Shown: positions 1-8,514 of the stretch, in pieces | Numbering within the stretch: position 1 is the stretch's first letter | Layout: each line of letters opens with the position of its first letter | Assembly: GCF_039566955.1 (NCBI RefSeq) | Contig: NZ_CP154796.1 | Span: 3,472,001-3,536,000, forward strand | Direction of reading: 5' to 3' | DNA: 64,000 bases | From: Micromonospora sp. DSM 45708 | GTDB lineage: Bacteria > Actinomycetota > Actinomycetes > Mycobacteriales > Micromonosporaceae | Translations under genes and position numbers: made by a program | Notes under the pieces: model-generated | Seen by the model: the letters and a program-made list of their open reading frames with translations, nothing else | What the model was told of the DNA's origin: nothing | Database searches by the model: none

Positions 1-462
1 GGTCGCGTCGCCGCGCCGCCGGAGGTCGCCGACGCGTTCGGCGTGGCCGACGGCACCGAGCTGCTCTGCCGGCGGCACCTGGTCCGCACCGACGACTCCC
101 CGGTCGAGGTCGGCGCGTCCTGGTTCCTGCCCGCCGACACCGCCGGCAGCTCACTGGAACGGGCCGAGGCGTTCGGCCGGCCGCTCTACCAGGAGGCCGA
201 GGAGGCCACCGGCCGTCGGTACGCCACCGCCACCGACACCATCAGCGCCCGCCAGCCCAGCCGGGAGGAGGCGGAGATCCTCCAGATCCGCCCGGACACC
301 CCCGTGCTGCACCTGCTGCACGTCGCGTACGACGAGCGGCGCAAACCGATCGAGGTCGCCCAGGCCACCTGGCCGGGCCCGATGACCACGCTCACCGAGG
401 AGTACCGGATCCCCGCCCCGGCCCCCGAGCCGGACCCCGACCCGGGCCTCGTCCTCGGCTGA
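1..462 (+). CDS. GntR-family transcriptional regulator, C-terminal UTRA part (5' truncated by window edge)
   Basis: The reading frame is open from base 1 and ends in TGA at 460-462, so only about 153 C-terminal residues are present. They resemble the UTRA ligand-binding domain of HutC/FarR-type GntR regulators: an opening segment on effector-stabilised contacts (LLCRRHLVRTDDSPVEVGAS), then the late motif PDTPVLHLLHVAYDERRKPIEVAQ, which I shorten here to the region at residues 98-122, followed by a strand ending in TTLTEEYRI. The N-terminal winged helix would lie upstream of the window. The tail (PAPAPEPDPDPG) is low complexity. Family assignment rests on the UTRA pattern alone; ligand and targets are unknown. 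Confidence 0.75.
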   Translation, partial: GRVAAPPEVADAFGVADGTELLCRRHLVRTDDSPVEVGASWFLPADTAGSSLERAEAFGRPLYQEAEEATGRRYATATDTISARQPSREEAEILQIRPDTPVLHLLHVAYDERRKPIEVAQATWPGPMTTLTEEYRIPAPAPEPDPDPGLVLG

Positions 463-472
463 CCCCGCTCCC

Positions 473-548
473 CGCGATCTTGCACCTTCGGCCCGGACGG
501 ACGGAACATGTCCGGCATCTCCGGGGCACCAAGTGCAAGATCAGCGCG
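473..548. repeat. Intergenic imperfect inverted repeat (gatcttgcac family)
   Basis: The arms gatcttgcaccttc (476-489) and aagtgcaagatc (531-542) are near-perfect inverted copies, flanked by cgcg on both outer sides and separated by about 42 bases that contain a smaller cggac/gtccg stem. It lies between the convergent ends of the GntR-type gene and mshC, so it may act as a bidirectional terminator. Similar arms are, to my knowledge, common between actinomycete genes. Confidence 0.6.
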
Positions 549-553
549 GCGGG

Positions 554-1792
554 TTACAGGGCGATGCCGAGGAGGGCGTCCACGGTGCGGGCGAACAGGG
601 TGGGGGCGGCCGGGTCGGTGCCGTCGCCGGCCAGCGTCGCGGCGGCCCAGGTGTCGGCCGCGGCCAGCGCGCCCGGCGTGTCGAGATCGTCGGCGAGGCG
701 GTCGCGTACCTCCGCCAGGAACGCCTCACCCGACGGCCCGGACGGCGCGGCGGCGGCCCGCCGCCACCGGTCCAGCCGCTCGTACGCCTCGGCGAGCAGC
801 TCGTCGGTCCAGGACCGGTCACTGCGGTAGTGGCCGGCGAGCAACGCCAGCCGCACCGCCATCGGGTCGACCCGGTCGGCGCGCAGCCGGGACACGAAGA
901 CCAGGTTGCCCTTGGACTTCGACATCTTCTCGCCGTCCAGGCCGATCATGCCGGCGTGCACGTAGTGGTCGGCGAACGGCGCCGCGCCGGTCAGCCGCTC
1001 GGCGTGCGCCGCGGAGCACTCGTGGTGCGGGAAGATCAGGTCGTTGCCGCCGCCCTGCACGGAGACCCGGTCGCCGAGCAGGTTCAGCGCGATGACCGCG
1101 CACTCGATGTGCCAGCCGGGACGGCCGGGGCCCAGGTCGCCGCCGGGCCAGGACGGCTCACCCTCGCGGGCGCCGCGCCACAGCAGCGGGTCGAGCGGGT
1201 CCCGCTTGCCGGCGCGGTCCGGGTCGCCGCCACGCTCCGGGAAGATCTCCCGCATCTGCGCCCGCGACAGGTTGGACTCGTAGCCGAACGCGGGGGCGGC
1301 GGCGATGTCGAAGTAGACGTCACCGGTGCCGTCGTCGAGCCGGTACGCGGCACCGTCCTTGACCAGGGCGAGCACCTTGTCGGCGATGTCCGGGATCGAC
1401 TCGACCGCGCCGACGTAGTGCGCCGGCGGGATCATCCGCAGCGACTCCATGTCCTCGCGGAACAGCGCCGTCTCCCGCATGGCCAGGACCTTCCAGTCCT
1501 CGCCGTCGCGCTCGGCGCGCTCCAGCAGCGGGTCGTCGATGTCGGTGACGTTCTGCACGTACCGCACGGTCAGGCCGGCGTCGCGCCACATCCGCTGCAC
1601 CAGATCGAATGTGATCATGGTGGCGGCGTGCCCCAGGTGGGTGGCGTCGTACGGGGTGATGCCGCAGACGTACAGGGAGGCGACGCCGTCGGGCCGGGAG
1701 GGGTGGACGCCCTGCCGCGCCGAGTCGTACAACCTCAGCGGTGCGCCTTCACCGGGCAGCCGTGGCACCTCATGTCCCGTCCAAGACTCCAT
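554..1792 (-). CDS. mshC: MshC, cysteine:1-D-myo-inosityl 2-amino-2-deoxy-alpha-D-glucopyranoside ligase
   Basis: The 412-aa product is the ATP-dependent ligase that joins cysteine to GlcN-inositol, the third step of mycothiol synthesis. It is a class I cysteinyl-tRNA-synthetase paralogue. Visible hallmarks are the zinc/cysteine-binding [14 protein letters not shown] segment (Cys about 43, HLGH about 52-55), a second zinc-site region [12 protein letters not shown], and the KMSKSKGN nucleotide-binding loop near residue 289. The length fits MshC (about 410) and is shorter than CysS, which carries an extra tRNA-binding tail. ATG at 1792 gives the conserved MESW-type start. It ends the leftward block phosphatase / DUF3090 / SCO1664 / mshC that is also found in mycobacteria. 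Confidence 0.95.
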   Translation of the reverse strand: MESWTGHEVPRLPGEGAPLRLYDSARQGVHPSRPDGVASLYVCGITPYDATHLGHAATMITFDLVQRMWRDAGLTVRYVQNVTDIDDPLLERAERDGEDWKVLAMRETALFREDMESLRMIPPAHYVGAVESIPDIADKVLALVKDGAAYRLDDGTGDVYFDIAAAPAFGYESNLSRAQMREIFPERGGDPDRAGKRDPLDPLLWRGAREGEPSWPGGDLGPGRPGWHIECAVIALNLLGDRVSVQGGGNDLIFPHHECSAAHAERLTGAAPFADHYVHAGMIGLDGEKMSKSKGNLVFVSRLRADRVDPMAVRLALLAGHYRSDRSWTDELLAEAYERLDRWRRAAAAPSGPSGEAFLAEVRDRLADDLDTPGALAAADTWAAATLAGDGTDPAAPTLFARTVDALLGIAL

Positions 1793-1859
1793 GACCGCCA
1801 GCCTAACGATCCGTCAGGCGCTCGGGTGCCGCCCCTCGGGTGATCAACGCGACACCGGT

Positions 1860-2678
1860 TCACATGGGCGGCCACGGCATGGCCGGCCACTCCTCCGGCG
1901 GCAGCGGGAACCGGCCGGTGTCCCGCAGGCGCTCCACCCGGGCGGCGACCGCCGCGACCTCGCCGAGCGTGAGGTGCTCGGCCAGCTCCTCGCCGAGCGC
2001 GCCGGCGAGCGGGCCGACCAGCGCGTCGAGCATCTCCACCGCGTCCGCCGGGAGCAGCCGGCCCGCCCAGCCCCAGAGCACCGTGCGCAGCTTCTCCTCC
2101 ACGTGGAAGCTGACGCCGTGGTCCACGCCGTAGATGCGGTCGTCCGCGCCGACGAGCACGTGCCCGCCCTTGCGGTCGGCGTTGTTGATCACCGCGTCGA
2201 GCACGGCCAACCGGGCCAGCCGCGGGTCGTCGGCGTGCGCCAGCGCGTACGCCGCCCCGTCGTCGTCGCGGGCCGCGGCGATCGGGAACCAGCGCGGCGG
2301 CACCGACTCGGCCGGGACGAAGCCGACAAGCGGCTCGGCGTCCGCCGGCTCGTCGATCCAGAGTTGACAGGAGCCGGGACCGAACGGGCCGTCGCGCAGC
2401 ACGGTCGGCGGCACCAGGTCCCACCCGGTGGCCCGGGAGACCAGATAGGCGGCCACCTCCCGGCCGGCCAACGTGCCGTCCGGGAAGTCCCAGAGCGGGC
2501 GCTCACCGCGGACCGGCTTGTAGACACAGTGCGCGGTGACCTCACCGAGCGCGACGACCCCGCGCAGCGTGGCGTTGGAGGCGTCGACCAGCCGCCCCTC
2601 CAGGGTCAGCTCGCCGTCGGCGAGCAGCCGCAACGCCTCCGCGCCGTCCTGTCGCGGTTGCAGTTCCGACGAGGTCAC
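1860..2678 (-). CDS. SCO1664-family protein (PI3/4-kinase-like fold)
   Basis: A 272-aa protein of the actinobacterial SCO1664 family, distantly kinase-like. Features are a nucleotide-pocket-like VYKPVRGERPLWDF region near residues 51-65, an HRD-like catalytic-loop equivalent (VLDAVINNADRKGGHVL), and a DFG-like GVDHGVSFH segment. These match the PI3/4-kinase-like pattern, but the substrate is unknown. ATG at 2678 overlaps the stop of the DUF3090 gene by 4 bp (ATGA), so the two are translationally coupled. mshC starts 67 bp downstream, and the constant neighbourhood suggests a role near thiol or cell-envelope metabolism; that is inference. Confidence 0.85.
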   Translation of the reverse strand: MTSSELQPRQDGAEALRLLADGELTLEGRLVDASNATLRGVVALGEVTAHCVYKPVRGERPLWDFPDGTLAGREVAAYLVSRATGWDLVPPTVLRDGPFGPGSCQLWIDEPADAEPLVGFVPAESVPPRWFPIAAARDDDGAAYALAHADDPRLARLAVLDAVINNADRKGGHVLVGADDRIYGVDHGVSFHVEEKLRTVLWGWAGRLLPADAVEMLDALVGPLAGALGEELAEHLTLGEVAAVAARVERLRDTGRFPLPPEEWPAMPWPPM

Positions 2679-3265
2679 CGGTGATAGCCGTTGTGCCGGG
2701 GGCAGAGGTGACCGGCCGGGTCGAGCGGCTGCCCACAGAGCGGGCAGGGTGGCCGGCCGGCGTTGACCACCCGCTTGGCACGCTCGATGAACTCGCGGGT
2801 CGCCTCGGGGGTCAGCCGCACCCGGAGCCGGTCGAGGTCGTCGTCGGGCTCGTCCGGCTCCTCGTCGATCTCGACCTCGTCGTCGTCCGCGTCGCTCAGC
2901 CCGACCTCGGCCTCCGCCTCGCCCACGGCGATCGCCTCGATCACCACGGTGGCGGTGTCCACGTCGAAGGCCAGGCCGAGCGTGCCGACCCGGAACTCCT
3001 CGTCGACCGGGGTGTCGAGGGGTTCGTTGTCACCCAACACCACCGGAGCGGCCTCCGGCAGCTTCACCCCGAACCGGCGTTGCGCCTCGGAGAGCAGCTC
3101 CTCCAGCTTCTCGGCGAGCAGCGACACCTGGACCTTCTCCAGCGCGACGCTGACCAGCCGGCCGCCGCCACGCGCCTGGAGGAAGAAGGTGCGCTCCCCC
3201 GGCGGGCCGACCGTTCCGGCGACGAACCGCTCCGGCGGCTCGAACGCGTGCACCTGGTGCGTCAT
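2675..3265 (-). CDS. DUF3090-family protein with C-terminal zinc-ribbon-like motif
   Basis: A 196-aa protein starting MTHQVHAFEPPERFVAGTVG at the ATG at 3265; longer upstream readings lack coding character. The N-terminal 120 residues form the DUF3090 beta-rich domain, followed by an acidic stretch (DADDDEVEIDEEPDEPDDD, about 127-145) and a C-terminal CPLCGQPLDPAGHLCPRH zinc-binding-like motif. Function is unknown. It is almost always beside a histidine phosphatase and an SCO1664-family gene in actinobacteria, as here. A possible promoter sits in the 112-bp gap to the phosphatase gene (3266-3377). Confidence 0.85.
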   Translation of the reverse strand: MTHQVHAFEPPERFVAGTVGPPGERTFFLQARGGGRLVSVALEKVQVSLLAEKLEELLSEAQRRFGVKLPEAAPVVLGDNEPLDTPVDEEFRVGTLGLAFDVDTATVVIEAIAVGEAEAEVGLSDADDDEVEIDEEPDEPDDDLDRLRVRLTPEATREFIERAKRVVNAGRPPCPLCGQPLDPAGHLCPRHNGYHR

Positions 3266-3377
3266 ACCCACGACCCTATCCGGAGCGCGGAAGCACCGCG
3301 CAGCCCACCGACGCCGAATCCGCCCAGAGCGCAACGCGCCGCGCCGCGCCGTCCGGCCGCGGTTTGGACCGCCCGGC

Positions 3378-4082
3378 TCACCGTGTCGCCCCCGCGCCGC
3401 CACCCACCGCCGCGTCCGACTCGGTGGCCCGGACCGCCCGCCGGCGCCGCTTGCGCGGCGGCGGGACCAGCGTCGACAGGTCGCCGCCGGTGTCGTTGAG
3501 CCGCACCAGGAACGGCCGCAGCGGGGTGTAGCGGATCGCCGTCACCGACGCCGGGTCGGCCACGATCCGCTGAAACAGATCCAGGTGTACGCCGAGCGCG
3601 TCGGCCACGATGGCCTTGATCACGTCGCCGTGGCTGCACGCCAGCCACACCGCCTCGGGCCCGTGCTCGGCGGTGACCCGCGCGTCCCACGCCCGCACCG
3701 CCGCGACCGCCCGCGCGGACATCGCCGCCATCGACTCCCCCTCGGGGAAGGCGGCGGCGCTGGGATGCTGCTGGACCACCGGCCAGAGCGGCTCCTTCGC
3801 CAGCTTCTTCAGCGGCTGCCCCTCCCAGGCGCCGTAGCCGCACTCGATCAGCCCGTCCTCGACCACCGGCTCGACGCCGGGCAGCGCCAGGTCGAGGGTC
3901 TGCCGGCAACGGATCAGCGGGCTGCTCACCACCGCCGCGAGCGGCACCCCGGCGAGGCGCCCACCGACCGCCGCTGCCTGGGCCCGGCCGGTGTCGTCCA
4001 GCTCGACCGGCTGCCGGCCGGCCAGGCCGCCGTCGGCGTTCGCGGTCGTCCGGCCGTGTCGCAAGAGCAGAAGGGTCGCCAC
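3378..4082 (-). CDS. Histidine phosphatase-superfamily protein (MSMEG_4193 family)
   Basis: A 234-aa phosphoglycerate-mutase-like hydrolase. The N-terminal LLLLRHGRTTANADG motif holds the catalytic His (about residue 9), and IECGYGAWEGQPLKKL and WLACSHGDVIKAIVADALG carry the conserved acid and second His. GTG at 4082 was chosen because it places the RHG motif at residues 8-10, as in family members; an upstream GTG at 4091 would add only three residues. The substrate is unknown and the mutase name should not be taken literally. It heads the conserved DUF3090 / SCO1664 / mshC block. Confidence 0.87.
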   Translation of the reverse strand: MATLLLLRHGRTTANADGGLAGRQPVELDDTGRAQAAAVGGRLAGVPLAAVVSSPLIRCRQTLDLALPGVEPVVEDGLIECGYGAWEGQPLKKLAKEPLWPVVQQHPSAAAFPEGESMAAMSARAVAAVRAWDARVTAEHGPEAVWLACSHGDVIKAIVADALGVHLDLFQRIVADPASVTAIRYTPLRPFLVRLNDTGGDLSTLVPPPRKRRRRAVRATESDAAVGGGAGATR

Positions 4083-4503
4083 GCTGACCACCCTAGGCCG
4101 TGCCCCCGCCCGACACCGGACCCGCCACCGCGCACCCCCCACCCGACGTCGCGGCCACGGTGACCATGAGGTTGACGGTGACGAAACGGACACCGCACGC
4201 CACCGACTCCATGATCACCGGGGCGGACGGGCCGTTTGGGGTGGGTGTCCGGTTCGAGGGTGGTGGGTGACACCCGCCGGGCGGAATCGGCGGTGGGTGG
4301 GCGGCGTTGTAACCGGGTGTACGGCCGAGCAGCCACCACGCCCCGGGCACCCCCGGGAATGACGGCGGGTCGCCGGTCGTTGCACCTGGTTCGGCAGCCA
4401 CGACGAGGCCCCCGCCCCGTGGCCCGGCCGGATCCCCCGAGACGAGCGCCTGACGGTGCCACGCGCCCCGCCCCGGGTGCGTCGACCCCCGAACGGAGCC
4501 CCC
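4083..4503. other. 421-bp divergent intergenic region without a gene
   Basis: The region separates the leftward phosphatase gene from the rightward lysozyme-like gene and must hold promoters for both. It is somewhat G/T-rich on the plus strand (4230-4325). No reading frame in it has convincing coding character. I looked for a c-di-AMP (ydaO-type) riboswitch because such elements precede actinobacterial cell-wall hydrolases, but did not find its core motifs. A ggag Shine-Dalgarno lies just before the ATG at 4504. Confidence 0.6.
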
Positions 4504-5085
4504 ATGAACACCATGCTGCGCAAGAGCATCCTCGGTATCGCCGGTCTGACCGTCGCCGGTGGCCTGGCCGCCGGTCCGCTGAACCACCAGGACGCCACCC
4601 CCGGCCCGCGCGAGAGCGCCGTGGCCGTGCAGACGAAGCTCGACCCCGCCGCGCTCGTGCCGCACGGCGTGCAGGGCGCCCAGTCCCGCATCGACCTCGA
4701 CGACGAGCAGACCGCCAACGTCAAGGCGATCATCGCCGCGACCAAGAAGGCCGGCATGGACGAGCGCGCCGCGGTCGTCTCCATCGCCACCGCCCTCCAG
4801 GAGTCGAAGCTGGAGAACCTCGGCCACCTCGGCGACCGCAACGACCACGACTCGCAGGGCCTGTTCCAGCAGCGCCCGTCCAGCGGTTGGGGCACGGTCG
4901 AGCAGATCACCGACCCCGAGTACGCCACCCTGGCGTTCCTCAAGGGCCTCAAGCAGGTCGACGGCTGGCAGGACATGCCGCTGACCCGGGCCGCCCAGAC
5001 CGTCCAGGTCAGCGCCTACCCCGACCACTACGCCCAGTGGGAGCAGCAGGCCGCCGACCTCGTCGCCCAGCACTGGAACGGCTGA
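4504..5085 (+). CDS. Secreted lysozyme-like (transglycosylase-fold) protein
   Basis: A 193-aa protein with an N-terminal signal-like segment (MLRKSILGIAGLTVAGGLAA) and no further membrane span. The mature part contains QTANVKAIIAATKKAGMDERA, then ALQESKLENLGHLGDRNDHDSQGLFQQRPSSGWGT, cited here by position (residues 98-133). The Glu in ALQESK and the SQGLFQQRPS segment are the marks of actinobacterial lysozyme-like proteins. A late WQDMPLTRAAQTVQ motif is also typical. It probably acts on peptidoglycan outside the cell, but the usual second catalytic residue is not obvious, so activity is unproven. ATG at 4504 has a good Shine-Dalgarno, and a strong hairpin follows the stop. Confidence 0.8.
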   Translation: MNTMLRKSILGIAGLTVAGGLAAGPLNHQDATPGPRESAVAVQTKLDPAALVPHGVQGAQSRIDLDDEQTANVKAIIAATKKAGMDERAAVVSIATALQESKLENLGHLGDRNDHDSQGLFQQRPSSGWGTVEQITDPEYATLAFLKGLKQVDGWQDMPLTRAAQTVQVSAYPDHYAQWEQQAADLVAQHWNG

Positions 5086-5090
5086 CACCA

Positions 5091-5127
5091 CGAAGGCCGG
5101 CACCCCGATCCGGGGTGCCGGCCTTCG
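5091..5127. terminator. Bidirectional terminator hairpin
   Basis: A perfect 16-bp stem (cgaaggccggcacccc at 5091-5106, ggggtgccggccttcg at 5112-5127) closes a 5-base loop. It lies between the convergent lysozyme-like gene (stop 5085) and uppP (stop 5144). There is no T tract, as is usual in GC-rich actinomycetes. Confidence 0.9.
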
Positions 5128-5143
5128 GCGTACCGCGGCGACG

Positions 5144-5980
5144 TCAGGTGGCGCTGATCGTGCCGGTGAGCAGCAGGCAGAGCACCAGCGTGCCGAGCGC
5201 CACCCGGTAGATCACGAACAGGTAGAGCGTGTGGTGCGCGACGTAGCGCAGCAGCCAGGCGATGGCCGCGTACCCGATGGCGAACGCGATAAGGGTGGCC
5301 ACCACCATCTGGGCCACGCTCGGCGCGGCGGTGCCCGGCGCGGACGGCTCGAAGACGTCCGGCAGGCTGAACACGCCGGAGATCACCACCGCGGGAATGG
5401 CCAGCAGGAACGAGTAGCGGGCCGCGGTCTCCCGGGTGAGGTTGAGGAACAGCCCGACGGTCAGCGTGCCACCCGACCGGGAGACACCCGGGATGAGCGC
5501 CATGGCCTGCCCCAGCCCCATCGCCACGCCGTCACGCATCCGGAAGTTCTCCAACGTGCGGGTCTGCCGCCCCCAGTACTCGGCGAACGCGAGCACCAGG
5601 GCGAAGAAGATCAACGTGAAGGAGATCAGGTACAGGTTGCGGCCGGCGGTGCGGATCTGGTCCTTGAAGAGCAGCCCGAGGATCCCGATCGGGATCGTGC
5701 CGACGATGACGTACCAGCCCATCCGGTAGTCGAGGCTGGAGCGCACCGAACGGTCGACCAGGCCGAGGCACCAGGTCCGGACGATCCGCCAGATGTCCTT
5801 GAAGAAGTAGATCAGCACGGCGGCCTCGGTGCCGAGCTGGGTCACCGCGGTGAACGACGCGCCCGCGTCGCGACCGAAGAAGATGGCCGACGTGATCCGC
5901 AGGTGGCCGGACGACGACACCGGCAGGAACTCCGTCAGCCCCTGGACGACGCCCAGGACGATGGCCTCGATCCAGGTCAC
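5144..5980 (-). CDS. uppP: UppP, undecaprenyl-diphosphatase (BacA family)
   Basis: A 278-aa polytopic membrane protein that dephosphorylates undecaprenyl diphosphate so the lipid carrier can be reused for peptidoglycan; overexpression confers bacitracin resistance in other bacteria. The two family signatures are clear: [14 protein letters not shown] (residues 13-26) and PGVSRSGGT (about 163-171). Several hydrophobic segments follow, ending in a Leu-rich C-terminal span. GTG at 5980 overlaps the stop of the upstream LLM oxidoreductase gene by 4 bp (GTGA), indicating co-transcription. In mycobacteria uppP is also near the DUF3090/mshC block. Confidence 0.95.
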   Translation of the reverse strand: MTWIEAIVLGVVQGLTEFLPVSSSGHLRITSAIFFGRDAGASFTAVTQLGTEAAVLIYFFKDIWRIVRTWCLGLVDRSVRSSLDYRMGWYVIVGTIPIGILGLLFKDQIRTAGRNLYLISFTLIFFALVLAFAEYWGRQTRTLENFRMRDGVAMGLGQAMALIPGVSRSGGTLTVGLFLNLTRETAARYSFLLAIPAVVISGVFSLPDVFEPSAPGTAAPSVAQMVVATLIAFAIGYAAIAWLLRYVAHHTLYLFVIYRVALGTLVLCLLLTGTISAT

Positions 5981-7029
5981 TCGCCGACCCCGGACAGGTC
6001 GAGGGCCTCGGCGACGGTGCGCAGCGTCTGCACGCCGCTGTCCCGGTCGGCCACGAACAGCGTCACCGACAGGGTGGTCACGCCCGCGGCGGCGTACTCC
6101 CGCATCCGCTCGGCGATGCGCTCCTTCGGGCCGAGCAGCGAGGTCCGGTCGATGAACTCCAGCGGCACCGCGGCGGCGGCGTCCCGCTGCCGCTTGGCCA
6201 GGTAGAGATCCTGCACCTCGCGGGCCGCGTCGCCGTAGCCCATCCGGGTGGCGAGCTGGTTGTAGAAGTTCTGCTTCCGGCTGCCCATTCCGCCCACGTA
6301 GAGCGCGGCGTACCAGCGGACCAGCTCGGCGCAGGTGGCGACGTCGTCGCCGACCACCACCGGCACGGACGGGACGACGTCGAAGCCGGCCAGCTCCTTG
6401 CCGGCGGTGGCCCGCCCGGCGCGGACCGGGGCGAGCTGCTCCTCGGCGAACTCCGGGGCATAGAAGACGGCCAGCCAGCCGTCGGCGATCTCGCCGGCCA
6501 GCTCCAGGTTCTTCGGGCCGACCGCGGCCAGGTAGATCGGGATGTGCGCCCGCGGCGGATGGAAGCCCAGCCGCAGCGCCTTGCCCGGGCCGTCCGGCAG
6601 CGGCAGCGTGTAGTGCTCGCCGTCGTAGGCGACCTCCTTGCGGGCCACCGCGAGCTTGACGATGTCGACGTACTCCCGGGTGCGGGCCAACGGCTTGGCG
6701 AACCGCACGCCGTGCCAGCCCTCGGAGACCTGCGGTCCGGAGACGCCCAGGCCGAGCCGGAACCGGCCGCCGGAGAGCGCGTCGATGGTGGTGGCGGTCA
6801 TCGCGGTCATCGCCGGGGTGCGGGCGGGGATCTGCATGACCGCGGAGCCGAGGTCGATCCGCTCCGTCTGCCCGGCCATCCACGCCAGCATGCTCGGCGA
6901 GTCGGAACCGTAGGCCTCCGCGGCCCACACCACCGAGTAGCCGAGCCGGTCCGCCTCCTGGGCGAGCGCCAGGTGGTCGGCGGGCGTGCTCCACGCCGTC
7001 TGGTATCCGAGGCTGAGCCCGAGTCGCAT
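5977..7029 (-). CDS. LLM-class F420-dependent oxidoreductase
   Basis: A 350-aa luciferase-like (TIM-barrel) protein. Family marks are [10 protein letters not shown] at the start, [19 protein letters not shown] (about 28-46), the [23 protein letters not shown] block near 68-90, and [13 protein letters not shown] near 95-107. This composition matches the actinobacterial F420-using subgroup that includes Rv3520c-like proteins, as opposed to FMN luciferases. The substrate is unknown. It is the first gene of the operon with uppP. ATG at 7029 is preceded by ggtgggaggatc, a good Shine-Dalgarno. Confidence 0.88.
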   Translation of the reverse strand: MRLGLSLGYQTAWSTPADHLALAQEADRLGYSVVWAAEAYGSDSPSMLAWMAGQTERIDLGSAVMQIPARTPAMTAMTATTIDALSGGRFRLGLGVSGPQVSEGWHGVRFAKPLARTREYVDIVKLAVARKEVAYDGEHYTLPLPDGPGKALRLGFHPPRAHIPIYLAAVGPKNLELAGEIADGWLAVFYAPEFAEEQLAPVRAGRATAGKELAGFDVVPSVPVVVGDDVATCAELVRWYAALYVGGMGSRKQNFYNQLATRMGYGDAAREVQDLYLAKRQRDAAAAVPLEFIDRTSLLGPKERIAERMREYAAAGVTTLSVTLFVADRDSGVQTLRTVAEALDLSGVGE

Positions 7030-7192
7030 GATCCTCCCACCGTCCGCACCACAGGTCGCACCAGGTTACGCAATGCGGGTGACGCCACCGACGACCGGCT
7101 CGCCCCGAACACGTCACACCGCGCTGCGGTCGCGCGGGAAGTTGACTGCGGCGAGGATATCCGTGACGCCGGCTTCGAAATAAGGTTCACGC

Positions 7193-8164
7193 ATGCAACA
7201 GCGACCGCTCGGCCGAAGCGGGCTGGCGGTTTCGCGGCTCGCGCTCGGCACCATGACCTGGGGACGGGACACCGACGCGGACGACGCGGCCGCCCAGCTG
7301 AAGAGCTACCTCGACGCGGGCGGCAACCTCGTCGACACCGCCGACGTGTTCGCCGACGGCGACGCCGAGTCGGTGATCGGCTCCCTGCTGGGCAGCCTGG
7401 TGGACCGCGACGAGCTGCTCATCGCCACCAAGGCGGGGCTGCGGCCGGGCAGCGGCCGACGCCGGGACGGCTCGCGCGGGCACCTGCTGCGCACGCTGGA
7501 CGCGTCGCTGCGCCGGCTCGGCACCGACCACGTGGACCTGTGGCAGGCGCACGGGTACGACCCGGACACCCCGCTGGAGGAGACGCTCGCCGCGCTGGAC
7601 CACGCCGTGTCCAGCGGCCGGGCCCGGTACGTCGGCGTGTCGAACTTCTCCGGCTGGCAGACCGCCCGGGCCGCCGCCTGGCAGGCCGCCTGGCCGGGGC
7701 GTGCCCCGGTGGTCGCCGCCCAGGTGGAGTACTCACTACTGGAGCGCGGCATCGAGCGCGAGGTGCTGCCGGCCTGCGCCGAGATGGGGCTGGGCGTGCT
7801 GCCCTGGTCGCCGCTGGGCCGGGGGGTGCTCACCGGCAAGTACCGCAACGGCCGCCCGGCGGACTCGCGGGCGGTGTCGCCGCACTTCGACCGGTTCGTC
7901 GGCAGGTACCTGGAGCCCCGCTGCTCCAGCATCGTGGAGGCGGTGGCGATCGCCGCCGGCGGGCTCGGCGTGTCGCCGCTGGAGGTGGCGCTGGCCTGGG
8001 TCCGGGACCGGCCGGGCGTGACCGCGCCGATCCTCGGCGCCCGCACGGTCGGGCAACTGCTCGGCGCGCTCCAGGTGGAGCGGATGACGCTGCCGGACGA
8101 GATCGTCACGGCGTTGGACGACGTCTCCGCGGTGCCGATCGGGTATCCGGAGCGGGACGGCTGA
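7193..8164 (+). CDS. Aldo/keto reductase-family protein with Tyr-to-Phe change at the active site
   Basis: A 323-aa TIM-barrel aldo/keto reductase of the KvAB-like group. GRSGLAVSRLALGTMTWG opens the fold, and GVSNFSGWQ and LPWSPLGRGVLTGKYR form the NADPH pocket. Three members of the catalytic tetrad are visible: Asp48 (LVDTAD), Lys80 (LIATK) and His120 (WQAH). The fourth, expected as Tyr in DVYxxG, is Phe53 (DVFADG, codon ttc). This should cripple classical proton donation, so the protein may use another donor, act as a dehydratase or only bind ligand. It stands alone, with a weak aagg Shine-Dalgarno. Confidence 0.87.
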   Translation: MQQRPLGRSGLAVSRLALGTMTWGRDTDADDAAAQLKSYLDAGGNLVDTADVFADGDAESVIGSLLGSLVDRDELLIATKAGLRPGSGRRRDGSRGHLLRTLDASLRRLGTDHVDLWQAHGYDPDTPLEETLAALDHAVSSGRARYVGVSNFSGWQTARAAAWQAAWPGRAPVVAAQVEYSLLERGIEREVLPACAEMGLGVLPWSPLGRGVLTGKYRNGRPADSRAVSPHFDRFVGRYLEPRCSSIVEAVAIAAGGLGVSPLEVALAWVRDRPGVTAPILGARTVGQLLGALQVERMTLPDEIVTALDDVSAVPIGYPERDG

Positions 8165-8259
8165 CCGGCCGCCGCCGGCGGCGCCGAGCGGGCCACGCCG
8201 CCCACGGGGCGATCCGGGTCACCGTCAGGGGGTGGCGGAGGGCCGCCGGGCTGGGCAGC

Positions 8260-8460
8260 ATGGAAACCATGGACTACGAGTACGCGCCGCTGCGGTTGCC
8301 TTCGAATGTCGATCGGTTGACCGCCGCGGCGCAACTGGCGATCCAGGCGGAGTTCTCCGGTTGGGAGTTGGCCCGGGTGCGGCTCTACCGGGACGGCACG
8401 CGGCAGGTGATGCTGCGACGCCGGGTCGTGAACAAGCCGCAGCCCGGCCTGTCGTACTGA
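8260..8460 (+). CDS. DUF5703-family small protein
   Basis: A 66-aa protein (63 aa if ATG 8269 is used). The body MDYEYAPLRLP, then EFSGWELARVRLYRDGTRQV and MLRRRV, matches the DUF5703 pattern of actinobacteria, in which an aromatic-rich start is followed by a WEL(D/A)RxR core and a basic end. It is probably a small soluble cytoplasmic protein of unknown role. It is codirectional with the reductase 95 bp upstream and is followed by a terminator. Confidence 0.75.
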   Translation: METMDYEYAPLRLPSNVDRLTAAAQLAIQAEFSGWELARVRLYRDGTRQVMLRRRVVNKPQPGLSY

Positions 8461-8471
8461 GACGGGGCCGA

Positions 8472-8503
8472 CCCGGGGCCGCGCCGTGCGGTGCGGCCCC
8501 GGG
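8472..8503. terminator. Bidirectional terminator hairpin
   Basis: A perfect 11-bp stem (cccggggccgc 8472-8482 with gcggccccggg 8493-8503) encloses a 10-base loop. It lies between two convergent stops at 8460 and 8515. Confidence 0.8.
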
Positions 8504-8514
8504 GCGAACACGGC

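Noticed and set aside
533-1843. Long open frame on the plus strand opposite mshC
   Set aside because: It is an antisense shadow: high GC third positions of mshC keep the opposite frame open. mshC has full family motifs; the shadow has none.
4300-4500. Possible c-di-AMP (ydaO-type) riboswitch before the lysozyme-like gene
   Set aside because: The gene class and the long leader would fit, but I could not find the conserved core segments of that riboswitch in the sequence. A covariance-model search would settle it.
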